57,821 nucleotides of DNA from BP-133 sp040756995 (GCA_040756995.1 JBFLYK010000039.1:1-57821), one strand, 5' to 3'. Positions 1 through 7,080 are shown, numbered from the stretch's first letter. The notes: generated by a model not told the origin, from the sequence alone. Numbers and translations are program-made.

Positions 1-416
1 GTCGCAGCCGGGTCGGCGGCCGCCGCCGTCCGCGGCGTGGGCGCGGCGGCGACGACCTGGACCGTGCCCTTCATCCACGGGTGCGGGGCGCAGTAGTACG
101 TGAACTTCCCCGGCCGGGGGAAGGCCCGGGAGTAGGTGCCGCCCGGGCCCTTCATGCCGGAGTCGAACGACTTGTCGTCGGCCGTGACGGTGTGCTCGTG
201 CTTGCCCTTGTTGAACCACACCACCGTCGTGCCCGCCGGCACGGTCACCTCGGCGGGCGCGTAATGCCACCGGGTGAGGTCGGGTTCGTTGTCGACCATG
301 AGCACCCGGGGTCCTTCGGCGGCCGGAGCGGGCGCCGGAGCACCGACGGCCGTGAAGGCGGCCGCCACAGCCAAAGCTCCCACCAGCAGCCGTCTCGATC
401 TCCCCACGACGTCCAT
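1..416 (-). CDS. Secreted plastocyanin/amicyanin-like cupredoxin (3' end beyond window)
   Basis: Small blue-copper electron carrier, read on the minus strand from ATG at 416 and still open at base 1, so the C-terminus is missing. Residues 1-35 form a basic and hydrophobic signal peptide ending in an Ala/Pro-rich stretch. The single cupredoxin domain follows, with a first copper His in the motif KHEHTVTADD and a C-terminal loop CAPHPWMKG that supplies Cys, His and axial Met, the amicyanin-type spacing. After the domain an Ala/Thr/Pro-rich tail runs off the window, resembling the stalk of the cupredoxin at 5718. It lies 103 bp downstream of another cupredoxin on the same strand. The electron partner is unknown; proximity to the molybdenum hydroxylase at 7147 suggests but does not prove a link. 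Confidence 0.85.
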   Translation of the reverse strand, partial: MDVVGRSRRLLVGALAVAAAFTAVGAPAPAPAAEGPRVLMVDNEPDLTRWHYAPAEVTVPAGTTVVWFNKGKHEHTVTADDKSFDSGMKGPGGTYSRAFPRPGKFTYYCAPHPWMKGTVQVVAAAPTPRTAAAADPAA

Positions 417-519
417 TATGGAACGGTCGGCCCGGATCCCAGACTCGCCCCGACGCGCCGAGGCGCCGGGGCCGGCCCCCGGGGGGACGACCGCGGCGCC
501 AGGACGGACCGCTCCGGGA

Positions 520-894
520 CTAGGCGACCTTCACGGTCCCCTTGGCCCATGGGTGTGGCGTACAGGTGTAGGCGAACGTGCCGGGCTGCGAGAAGGTGAA
601 CTGGAACTCGGCCCCCGGAGCCATCGAGCCCGAGTCGAACGACCCGTCCTCGGCCGTCACGGTGTGGGCCTCTTGTCCTTCGTTCTTCCACTTCACCATC
701 TGGCCGACCTTCACGCTGACCTCGGCCGGCTCATACCCCGTCGGCTGACCCGGTGGCATGTCCGCCACCTTCACCATGACGGGGCCCGGTGCCGCGTCCG
801 CCTCCGGGGACGACACCGCCTGCACGAATCCGAAGCTCGCGGCCAAGGCTCCGACCGCGAATGCCGCCACCATCGACAGCTTTGCCTTGGTCAC
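520..894 (-). CDS. Secreted cupredoxin lacking the axial Met
   Basis: Amicyanin-like copper protein of 124 aa. The GTG start at 894 is chosen because GGGGAG lies about 8 bases upstream and the protein then begins VTKAKLSMVAAF, a proper signal peptide; the frame is open further upstream but has no secretion signal there. The copper site shows His in EAHTVTAEDG and the loop CTPHPWAKG. Cys and the second His are in place, but the position where amicyanin has Met is Ala. A type 1 site without a strong axial ligand would be expected to have an altered redox potential. A GC-rich inverted repeat near 467-484, downstream of the stop, may end transcription. It is read in the same direction as the partial cupredoxin to its left and divergently from mosB. 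Confidence 0.88.
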   Translation of the reverse strand: MTKAKLSMVAAFAVGALAASFGFVQAVSSPEADAAPGPVMVKVADMPPGQPTGYEPAEVSVKVGQMVKWKNEGQEAHTVTAEDGSFDSGSMAPGAEFQFTFSQPGTFAYTCTPHPWAKGTVKVA

Positions 895-1007
895 TTGGAT
901 CTCCCCTCGGTTGGTGCGTTTTGGGTTGAGTGGGTCGATACCCCTCAATCCGTTCTTCAATCCCGAAACGGGGACATACCGGTCAGTAGTCACAAAGTGA
1001 GTTCTCT

Positions 1008-1021
1008 GCGCCAAAAGGCGC
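1008..1021 (+). promoter_or_regulatory. Small hairpin in the mosB leader
   Basis: GCGCC-AAAA-GGCGC inverted repeat about 37 bases upstream of the mosB start, in the divergent interval (895-1057) between mosB and a cupredoxin. A short TCAC-AAA-GTGA dyad lies just upstream at about 990-1000. Either could be an operator or leader element; no consensus was matched. Confidence 0.3.
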
Positions 1022-1057
1022 TAGCGTGACCCGGATCGCCCGACGGAAGGGGTGTCT

Positions 1058-1870
1058 ATGCCGAACGACAGGGCGGAACTCGAGACGCTCTTGATGGAGC
1101 GGTCGCTGACCGATGAAGAGCTTCTGCGGGCGACCGATGCGGCGCCCGAGTACCGGATCCTTCCCGACGCCACGGTCATCAAGATCGGCGGTCAGAGCGT
1201 GATCGACCGCGGCCGGGCGGCCGTCTATCCGCTGGTCGAGGAGATCCTGGCCGCCCGCAAGGACCATCAGCTCCTCATCGGAACCGGAGCCGGCACCCGC
1301 GCCCGTCACCTGTATTCGATCGCCGCCGACCTCGGGCTGCCCACCGGCGTGCTCACCGAGATCGGCGCGTCCGTCGCCGGCCAGAACGCCGCCATGCTCG
1401 GCCATCTCATGGCCCGGCATGGCATCTCGACCGTCGAGGGTGCCGGGCTCTCCGCCGTTCCCCTCTACCTGTCCGAGGTGCGGGCGGTGATCTTCGGCGG
1501 CATGCCGCCCTACCAGATGTGGATGCGCGTCCCGGCCGAAGGCCTGATTCCCCCGTACCGCACCGACGCTGGCTGTTACCTGCTGGCGGAAACGTTCGGC
1601 TGCAAGGCGATGATCTTCGTGAAGGACGAGGACGGCCTCTACACCGCCAACCCGAAGACGAAGCCCGACGCCGAGTTCATCCCTCGCATCACGGTCGACG
1701 AGATGAAGGCCATGAACCTCCACGACGCGGTCATCGAGTTTCCGGTGCTCGATCTTCTGAAGGCTTCCCGTCACGTCCGGTCCGTCCAGATCATCAACGG
1801 TCTCAAGCCCGGGAACCTCACGCGGGCCCTCGCCGGCGAACACGTCGGCACGATCATCTCGGCGGATTGA
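1058..1870 (+). CDS. mosB: Molybdenum storage protein, beta-type subunit (MosB)
   Basis: Amino-acid-kinase-fold subunit (270 aa) of the molybdenum storage protein, which uses ATP hydrolysis to pack molybdate as polyoxometalate clusters inside a hexameric cage. The match to the Azotobacter vinelandii beta subunit is strong over the whole length by recall: ILPDATVIKIGGQSVIDRGR near residues 35-53, GTGAGTRARHLYS near 76-87, GMPPYQMWMR, PPYRTDAGC and FVKDEDGLYTANPKT. ATG at 1058 is preferred to GTG at 1052 because GAAGGGG ends only about 7 bases before the ATG. mosA follows 16 bases downstream, so the two are one transcription unit. UMP-kinase-like proteins share the fold, but the beta-specific motifs and the paired mosA make MosB the better call. 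Confidence 0.93.
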   Translation: MPNDRAELETLLMERSLTDEELLRATDAAPEYRILPDATVIKIGGQSVIDRGRAAVYPLVEEILAARKDHQLLIGTGAGTRARHLYSIAADLGLPTGVLTEIGASVAGQNAAMLGHLMARHGISTVEGAGLSAVPLYLSEVRAVIFGGMPPYQMWMRVPAEGLIPPYRTDAGCYLLAETFGCKAMIFVKDEDGLYTANPKTKPDAEFIPRITVDEMKAMNLHDAVIEFPVLDLLKASRHVRSVQIINGLKPGNLTRALAGEHVGTIISAD

Positions 1871-1886
1871 ACGGAGGAGGACGGCC

Positions 1887-2714
1887 ATGACCGAGACGGC
1901 ATCTTCGACGAAACACGTTCCTTCGTTGCTCGCCCGCCAGACATTGCTCGACCGGGAGCTGACCCGGCCCGTGACCGACCGGCCGCCGATCCGGCTTCTC
2001 CCCTGGCTCAACGTCGTCAAGATCGGCGGGCGCTCCATCATGGACCGGGGCCGCGAAGCGATCCTGCCGCTGGTCGACGAGCTGCGCCGGGCGCTGCCCG
2101 AGCACCGCATGCTGATCCTCACCGGCGCCGGGATCCGGGCCCGTCACGTCTACAGCGTCGGTCTCGACCTCGGCCTTCCGACCGGCGCCCTGGCGGGCCT
2201 CGCCGCCAAGGAAGCGGGCCAGAACGGCCACCTCCTGGCCGCCCTGCTGGCCAACGAAGGCGTGTCGTACATCGAGCATCCGACGATCGCCAACCAGCTC
2301 TCCATCCACCTCGCCGCCAGCCGGGCCGTGGTCGGCAGCGCCTTCCCGCCCTACCACCACCACGAGTTTCCGCCGGCGATCGGCCGCATCCCACCGCACC
2401 GGGCCGACACCGGTGCCTTCCTGATCGCCGACGAGGTCGGCGCCCGGCGCCTCACCCTGGTGGAGGACGTCGACGGCCTCTACACCGTCGATCCCAACAA
2501 CCCCGGCGACGCCACGCCGGAGTTCATCCCCGAGATCTCGGCCTCCGAGCTGACCTCGAAGCCGGCCACGCTGCCCTTCGACCGCACCCTGCTCGAGGTG
2601 ATGGCCGCCGCCAAGCACATCGACCAGGTCCAGATCGTCAACGGATTGGTGCCGGGCAACGTGTTGCGGGCCCTCCGGGGCGAGCACGTCGGCACGATCG
2701 TCCACGCCGCCTGA
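1887..2714 (+). CDS. mosA: Molybdenum storage protein, alpha-type subunit (MosA)
   Basis: Partner of MosB (275 aa), same amino-acid-kinase fold; alpha and beta chains assemble as an (alpha-beta)3 cage that stores molybdenum-oxide clusters. Motifs shared with the A. vinelandii alpha subunit include RLLPWLNVVKIGGRSIMDRG (about residues 36-55), LTGAGIRARHVYSVGLDLGLP (about 78-98, shown in part by LTGAGIRARHV), the three-His motif PPYHHHEFP at residues 154-162, and RIPPHRADTGAFL. The His cluster lies in the region that holds polyoxomolybdate in the Azotobacter protein. Start ATG follows GGAGGAGG. The gene converges on padR, whose stop is 7 bases away. No nitrogenase gene is visible, so stored Mo probably serves the molybdenum-cofactor enzyme at 7147; that is inference. 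Confidence 0.93.
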   Translation: MTETASSTKHVPSLLARQTLLDRELTRPVTDRPPIRLLPWLNVVKIGGRSIMDRGREAILPLVDELRRALPEHRMLILTGAGIRARHVYSVGLDLGLPTGALAGLAAKEAGQNGHLLAALLANEGVSYIEHPTIANQLSIHLAASRAVVGSAFPPYHHHEFPPAIGRIPPHRADTGAFLIADEVGARRLTLVEDVDGLYTVDPNNPGDATPEFIPEISASELTSKPATLPFDRTLLEVMAAAKHIDQVQIVNGLVPGNVLRALRGEHVGTIVHAA

Positions 2715-2721
2715 CGGCGGA

Positions 2722-3255
2722 TCAGCGGCGGTCCAGTCCTTCCAGGTGGTCGAGCAGGCGGGCGACCGCCTGGGAGGACTCATAGCGCCACGACGCGATG
2801 ACGTGGTCCGTTTCGGGGTTCGCGAACTGCTCCGCCAGCCGCTCGAACAACGGCGCGAAGACGGCGCGCTGTTCGGCCACCAGTGGCCCGAGCGGTTCTC
2901 CCGCCCGCTGCCGCAGGAGAACCTTGGCCAGCAAGGCGCTGCGGACGTCGCGCAGGTGCCGGACGGGTTCGCCCCGCCACTGGGCCACCGCCTTGCGGCC
3001 CTTCCCGGACGCCTCGTAGACCATCCGGCGCGGCCCCGGGTCACCCGGTTCCTCGCCCACTTCGACGATCAGCCCTTGCTCCTCCAACCGGCCGAGCGCC
3101 CGGTAGACCAACGGGCGGGGCACCGTCCACACCTCCCCGAGCGGCGTTGTCCGGGACAGCGTGCGGGCCACGGCGAATCCGTGCGACGGCGCTTCCGAAA
3201 GCAGCGCCAGCACCACCCACTCCGTGAGCGACAGTCCCGGTCCCTCGGTCGGCAT
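2722..3255 (-). CDS. PadR-family transcriptional regulator in the mod operon
   Basis: Winged-helix DNA-binding protein (177 aa). Residues 1-85 match the PadR winged helix: LSLTEWVVLALLSEAPSHGF, RPLVYRALGRLEEQGLIV, then GPRRMVYEASGKGRKAV. Residues 95-177 are a helical dimerisation region with LLAKVLLRQRAGEPL. It is the last gene of modB-modC-padR, starting 14 bases after modC ends. ATG at 3255 is taken over TTG at 3258. No ModE-like protein is seen, so this PadR protein is a reasonable candidate regulator for the molybdenum genes. The perfect dyad at 5170-5194 in front of modB is a possible target. PadR proteins often respond to small ligands; the ligand here is unknown. Confidence 0.85.
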   Translation of the reverse strand: MPTEGPGLSLTEWVVLALLSEAPSHGFAVARTLSRTTPLGEVWTVPRPLVYRALGRLEEQGLIVEVGEEPGDPGPRRMVYEASGKGRKAVAQWRGEPVRHLRDVRSALLAKVLLRQRAGEPLGPLVAEQRAVFAPLFERLAEQFANPETDHVIASWRYESSQAVARLLDHLEGLDRR

Positions 3256-3268
3256 CAAGACCCTGAAG

Positions 3269-4297
3269 CTACACCGGGTACACCACGACTTCCGTGGCCT
3301 TCACCGATGCCCAGATCCGGCCTCCGTCACCCAGGCGGAGATCGGCCACCGCCGCCGGAGTGACCTCGGCGACGATCGGCAGCGGCCCGTCGACGCGCAC
3401 CCGAACCCGCTCGCCCTCGAGGTCCAGCGCCTCCACCGTGCCCTCCCACACGTTCCGGGGGGTACCGGCCGGCGGAACGCGGTAGAGCGCCACGGCGTGG
3501 GGATGGACAACGGCGAAGACCTCCCCCCGACCCGCCCCCGGCGCCACCAGCCGGCCGGCGGCGCCGACGTGGATCTCGTCGTCCTCGGCCCAGCCCCGGT
3601 AGAGGTTGACCCCCACGAGATCGGCCACGTATCGGGAGCGGGGTTGCCCCGAGATCTCCTGGGGCGTGCCGGTCTGGGAGATGTGCCCGTCCTCCAGAAC
3701 GATGAGCCGCTCGGCCAGCGCGATGGCCTCCACCGGGTCGTGCGTCACGAGCAGCCGTACGCCGTCGTAGCCGTCGAGTTGGCGCCGGAGCTCACGGCGG
3801 GTCTCGAGGCGGGTGCTGGCATCGAGCGCCGCCAAGGGCTCGTCCAGCAGCAGCAGCCGCGGTTCGGTCGCCAGCGCCCGGGCCAGCGCCACCCGCTGCG
3901 CCTGCCCACCCGACAGCTGCCGGGGCTTGTTGGAGAGGAACCCCTCGAGCCCCACCCGGCTGAGCCATTCCGCCGCCCGGCGGCGAGCCTCGGCCTTGGC
4001 CACGCCCCGGCTCCGCAGCCCGAAGGCGACGTTCTCGAGGGCCGACAGGTGCGGGAAGAGCACGTAGTGCTGGAAGACCACCCCCACCGGGCGCCGCTCG
4101 GGCGGGACGTGGATGCCCCGGCTGGTGTCGTCGAGCACGAGGTCGTCGAGCACCACCTCGCCCTCGTCGGGCGGGAGCAGCCCGGCCAGCACCCGCAGCA
4201 GCGTGGTCTTGCCCGCGCCGTTGGGCCCGAGCAGGCCGACGATCCGACCCGGCGCGACGTCGAACTCCACGTCGAGCTCCAGCGTGCCGAGCCGCAC
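3269..4297 (-). CDS. modC: Molybdate ABC transporter ATP-binding protein (ModC)
   Basis: ATPase of the molybdate importer, partner of ModB. Walker A is GPNGAGKT (about residues 24-31), the signature is LSGGQAQRVALARAL, Walker B is RLLLLDEPLAALD, and the switch is VTHDPVEA. The last 65 residues form a TOBE-type domain (EGTVEALDLEGERVRVRVDG), the oxyanion-binding module typical of ModC, which argues for molybdate/tungstate rather than another substrate. GTG at 4297 is the nearest standard start. It trims the first beta strand slightly, and an in-frame CTG at 4315 would give SARVSVRLGTLELDV, which aligns better with ModC proteins. The CTG start would sit only 22 bases after the modB stop. The product is cytoplasmic, at the membrane face. 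Confidence 0.9.
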   Translation of the reverse strand: MRLGTLELDVEFDVAPGRIVGLLGPNGAGKTTLLRVLAGLLPPDEGEVVLDDLVLDDTSRGIHVPPERRPVGVVFQHYVLFPHLSALENVAFGLRSRGVAKAEARRRAAEWLSRVGLEGFLSNKPRQLSGGQAQRVALARALATEPRLLLLDEPLAALDASTRLETRRELRRQLDGYDGVRLLVTHDPVEAIALAERLIVLEDGHISQTGTPQEISGQPRSRYVADLVGVNLYRGWAEDDEIHVGAAGRLVAPGAGRGEVFAVVHPHAVALYRVPPAGTPRNVWEGTVEALDLEGERVRVRVDGPLPIVAEVTPAAVADLRLGDGGRIWASVKATEVVVYPV

Positions 4298-4337
4298 GCT
4301 GACCCGGGCACTCAGACCCCGCCCGTCCCCGGTCAGC

Positions 4338-5132
4338 TCAGGACACCCCCAGCCACCGGTCCCGCAGACCGACGAGCACCACCAACGACACGAGGAGCAG
4401 CACCAGGCTGAGGATGATCGCCGTCTCCGGCCGGTTCGATTCGAGGGACAGGTACACGGCCAGCGGCATTGTCTGCGTCGTTCCCGGGAAGTTGCCGGCG
4501 AAGGTGATGGTGGCACCGAACTCCCCCAGCGCCCGGGCCCAGCACAGGACGGCCCCCGCCCCCAGCGCGGGGCCGGCGAGCGGCAATGTGACCCTCCGGA
4601 ACACCGTCCAGCGGCTGGCGCCCAGCGTGCGGGCGGCCTCTTCGAAGCTCCGGTCGAGCGAGCGGAAGGCGGCTTCGGCGGTGATCACGAGGAAGGGCAT
4701 CGCCACGAAGGCCTCGGCCAGGATGGCGCCCTTGATCGAGAACGGGAAGGTGATTCCGAACCACTGATACAGGTACTGCCCGACGATGCCCCGGCGGCCG
4801 AAGGCGTAGAGCAGCGCGATACCGCCGACGACCGGCGGCACCACCATCGGAAGCACGGTGAGCGCCCGCAGGAGCCGGCGGCCCGGGAACTCCAGGCGGG
4901 CCAGCACCCAGGCCAGCGGCAGTCCGAACATCAGGCAGATGACGGTGGCGGCCAGCGAAGCCTGGAGCGACAGCCGCAGCGCGGTGCGGACCTCGGGTGC
5001 GCCGAGGTCCGAGGCCACCGACCGCCACGGTGCCCGCCACAGGAGGCCGGCCAGCGGCAGCACGAAGAACATCGCCGCCACCGACCCCGCCGCCACGGCC
5101 AGCAGCGGCGGACGCTCCCGACGGCGGGTCAT
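4338..5132 (-). CDS. modB: Molybdate ABC transporter permease (ModB)
   Basis: Integral membrane permease (264 aa) that forms the transport channel with ModC. Hydrophobic segments occur at about residues 11-32, 55-80, 90-115, 130-150, 185-210 and 235-258. The coupling (EAA) motif EEAARTLGASRWTVFRRV lies near residue 160, and PMVVPPVVGGIALLYAFGR fits the ModB/CysT permease family. ATG at 5132 gives the expected short N-terminus MTRRRERP; the reading frame extends further upstream but that part is not permease-like. It is the first gene of the operon modB-modC-padR. No substrate-binding ModA is encoded beside it. The divergent 5133-5289 interval carries a perfect 10-bp dyad and must hold the promoters for this operon and for the cupredoxin at 5290. 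Confidence 0.92.
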   Translation of the reverse strand: MTRRRERPPLLAVAAGSVAAMFFVLPLAGLLWRAPWRSVASDLGAPEVRTALRLSLQASLAATVICLMFGLPLAWVLARLEFPGRRLLRALTVLPMVVPPVVGGIALLYAFGRRGIVGQYLYQWFGITFPFSIKGAILAEAFVAMPFLVITAEAAFRSLDRSFEEAARTLGASRWTVFRRVTLPLAGPALGAGAVLCWARALGEFGATITFAGNFPGTTQTMPLAVYLSLESNRPETAIILSLVLLLVSLVVLVGLRDRWLGVS

Positions 5133-5169
5133 GTAGCTGGATGCCGGTTCATCGCTACGGAAAGTAGTC

Positions 5170-5194
5170 CAACCGTGACTAGGTGTCACGGTTG
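5170..5194. promoter_or_regulatory. Perfect 10-bp dyad (candidate operator) between modB and a cupredoxin gene
   Basis: CAACCGTGAC at 5170-5179 is repeated as its exact reverse complement at 5185-5194, with spacer TAGGT. It lies 38 bp before the modB start and 96 bp before the cupredoxin start at 5290, the usual place for an operator serving one or both divergent promoters. No T-tract follows on either strand, so a terminator is unlikely. The PadR protein encoded in the operon is the obvious candidate binder, although the sequence does not match the textbook PadR ATGT-N8-ACAT box. Confidence 0.55.
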
Positions 5195-5289
5195 CCACCG
5201 CTGACGTTTCGCGAGGACTGAGGCGGGAGAGAGGTGAGGCAGGTGCGGAAGACCTCCGTACAGTTCGCGCGCCAAAGGGGGGAGCCTTG

Positions 5290-5634
5290 ATGCGCAAATG
5301 GATCCTGTCCATCATCGCCCTGGTCGCGGTGCTGGGACCGGCCACCGGCGTCGTGTGGTTCGAGACCCAGCCTTCACAGGCCGCCGAAAGCAAGGTGACG
5401 GTCAATGACGAGCAGTTCTCGCCGGCCGATGTCACCGTGCCGACGGGTTCGATGGTGACATTCGAGAACACCAGTCAGAACGCCCCGCACAGCGCCAAGG
5501 CGGCGGACGGCTCGTTCGACACCGGCTACATCATGCCGGGAGCCAGCGCCCAGGTGACCATGTCGAAGGCCGGTGAGTTCCAGTACTTCTGCGAGCCGCA
5601 CCCGTGGAAGAAGGGAGTCATCAAGGTCCAGTAG
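5290..5634 (+). CDS. Secreted cupredoxin with Lys at the axial-ligand position
   Basis: Small exported copper protein (114 aa). The ATG at 5290 follows GGGGGGAG by about 6 bases. The signal peptide RKWILSIIALVAVLGPATG is followed by a single cupredoxin domain starting near SKVTVNDEQFSPADVTV. The first copper His is in NAPHSAKAADG; the loop is CEPHPWKKG, so Cys and the second His are kept but the usual Met is Lys. This is the second cupredoxin in the region without axial Met. It is divergent from modB and is followed 83 bp later by another cupredoxin with its own ribosome site, so the two are probably co-transcribed. A CCCAG/CTGGG hairpin at 5635-5651 lies between them. Confidence 0.88.
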   Translation: MRKWILSIIALVAVLGPATGVVWFETQPSQAAESKVTVNDEQFSPADVTVPTGSMVTFENTSQNAPHSAKAADGSFDTGYIMPGASAQVTMSKAGEFQYFCEPHPWKKGVIKVQ

Positions 5635-5717
5635 CCCAGGGCCCGGCTGGGATGCCCGCACGCCGTCGGTGATAATGGGTTCACCGGCCGAGTCAAGGTC
5701 CTCAGGGGAGAAGCTGC

Positions 5718-6473
5718 ATGCGCAAGGCACTGTGGTCGTCCGCGGCCATCTTCATGCTCCTGTCGAGCGTCATCGTCACGCGGGGCGTCGCCCAAGCGGC
5801 CGACAGTGGAGTGAAGGCAGGCTCACAGAGCGAACCGCTCAAGTTTCTCCCTGCTGAAATCACGGTGCCCGTCGGGGCGACCGTCGAATGGGTGAACGAA
5901 ACCGATATCCCTCACGACGTGGTGGCCGACGACGGTTCCTTCAACTCCGATGGCACCTTCGGCCGGGGAGAGAAGTTCCAGTTCAAGTTCACCAAGCCGG
6001 GAACGTTCACCTACTACTGCACACCCCATAAGGATGCGGGCATGAAGGGCGTGGTGAACGTGACCGGCGCAGCCGGCGGCGCCCCGACGCCGACCACGGT
6101 CGCCCCCACCACCACGACGACCAAGGCGGCGGCCGCTCCGACGCCGGCCACCGCTCCCGCAGCCCAGCCGACGACCACCACCACGGCCAAGGCGGCGGCC
6201 GGCGGCTCGACCACGACCACGACCGCTGGAGCCGGCGTGACATCGACCACCCAGGCTCCGGCCGTCACTCCCACCAGTGCTCCCGAGAGCGCCGGCGTCA
6301 CGACCACGACGGCCGGTCCGACGCCCGAGGCGGGAGCGGTGGACGAGCACGCCAGCGAGAAGCCCGAGGAGAAGGAACCGGGCAAGAGCAGCCCGCTCGG
6401 AATCGCCTTCGCCGGCATCTCCACCGTGCTGCTGGCGGCGATCTCCGGGAAGCTCCTGGCGTCGAAGTCCTGA
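5718..6473 (+). CDS. Membrane-anchored cupredoxin with Thr/Pro-rich stalk
   Basis: Copper protein of 251 aa: signal peptide (residues 1-28), cupredoxin domain (about 35-115), a low-complexity linker rich in Thr, Pro and Ala (about 120-215), an acidic stretch EHASEKPEEKEPGK, and a C-terminal hydrophobic segment LGIAFAGISTVLLAAISGKLL. The design places the copper domain on a flexible stalk outside the membrane. Copper ligands: His in IPHDVVADDG, then CTPHKDAGMKG, where three extra residues separate the second His from Met compared with the neighbouring paralogs. ATG follows GGGGAGAAG. A hairpin with T-run at 6513-6538 ends the unit. The partial cupredoxin at the left edge has a similar Ala/Thr/Pro tail. 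Confidence 0.88.
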   Translation: MRKALWSSAAIFMLLSSVIVTRGVAQAADSGVKAGSQSEPLKFLPAEITVPVGATVEWVNETDIPHDVVADDGSFNSDGTFGRGEKFQFKFTKPGTFTYYCTPHKDAGMKGVVNVTGAAGGAPTPTTVAPTTTTTKAAAAPTPATAPAAQPTTTTTAKAAAGGSTTTTTAGAGVTSTTQAPAVTPTSAPESAGVTTTTAGPTPEAGAVDEHASEKPEEKEPGKSSPLGIAFAGISTVLLAAISGKLLASKS

Positions 6474-6512
6474 CCCGGCGCCCCGCCGCCGAAAAAGGTA
6501 TGGATTATCCCT

Positions 6513-6538
6513 AAATCCGACGTCAAACGTCGGGTTTT
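6513..6538 (+). terminator. Rho-independent terminator after the stalked cupredoxin
   Basis: CCGACGT at 6517-6523 and ACGTCGG at 6527-6533 form a 7-bp perfect stem with loop CAA. It is extended by AAAT/GTTT to about 11 bp and followed by TTTT. It lies 40 bases after the cupredoxin stop. Confidence 0.7.
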
Positions 6539-6896
6539 CGGGGCTGCATTGCGCTCCGCGCCCCCCGCCGCCGGGGCCGCACGCACCGCTCGGGCGCCGC
6601 TCGCCGTCAGCCGCCGTTCAGCGGCCTGACCTGCGGAAAGACCTGGAAGTCAGCTGCTCAGAGGCCCGAGCCGGTCGCCCAGGCGACCGCTCGTCGTCGA
6701 CCTGCCACCATTTGTCGCACGCCCGAAAGATTCCTGTTGCATATGACTAGTCCAAAAGAGCTACATTTGTTCCCAGTGGCCCCGACAGGGGGCCTGCGTG
6801 GTCGGACCTCGGCTCGAAAACGAGGCCGACTTCGGGGGGACCGGGCACTGGTTGACGCGCTTTCCCAGGCGTCATGAGGGTCACGGGGGAGGTGAT

Positions 6897-6985
6897 CGGA
6901 AGATCCTTCCGGTTCCCCAGGGAGCATCAACCCGTTCGGGTGATGATACGGATCGTCGAGGCCCTCGCCAGAGGGACGGACCCTC
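6897..6985 (+). promoter_or_regulatory. Structured leader with competing hairpins
   Basis: Successive inverted repeats: CGGAAG/CTTCCG (6897-6911, loop ATC); CATCA(A)CCC/GGGTGATG around GTTC (about 6925-6945); then CCCTC (6962-6966), GAGGG (6971-6975) and CCCTC (6981-6985). GAGGG can pair with either flanking CCCTC but not with both, so two folds exclude each other. This looks like a switch in the leader of the molybdenum hydroxylase mRNA. I could not match it to a known riboswitch consensus, including the Moco motif, by eye. Confidence 0.4.
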
Positions 6986-7056
6986 GGCGGTTCGGCAGGC
7001 TGCACCACAAACCAACGGACTAACGAGTGCTGGTGTGGACAACCAGCCAGAACCTG

Positions 7057-7080
7057 ACTAGTTGCTTTGATACTAGTTGA
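7057..7080. repeat. Direct repeat ACTAGTTG, 15-bp period
   Basis: ACTAGTTG at 7057-7064 recurs at 7072-7079 (followed by A), 67 bases before the hydroxylase start. The ACTAGT core is itself palindromic and occurs a third time at 6746. These are possible operator half-sites or chance AT-rich words. Confidence 0.35.

Noticed and set aside
983..2122. Minus-strand open frame of 379 codons over mosB/mosA
   Set aside because: Shadow of well-supported MosB and MosA coding; no domain pattern, low-complexity composition.
6962..6990. GAGGG-ACGGA-CCCTC resembling a mini-ykkC (guanidine-II) hairpin
   Set aside because: Only one such hairpin is present and the loop is ACGGA rather than two ACGR tetraloops.
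6658..7061. Short open frames on both strands in the long leader
   Set aside because: No ribosome sites, unusual composition, and the region is occupied by inverted repeats.
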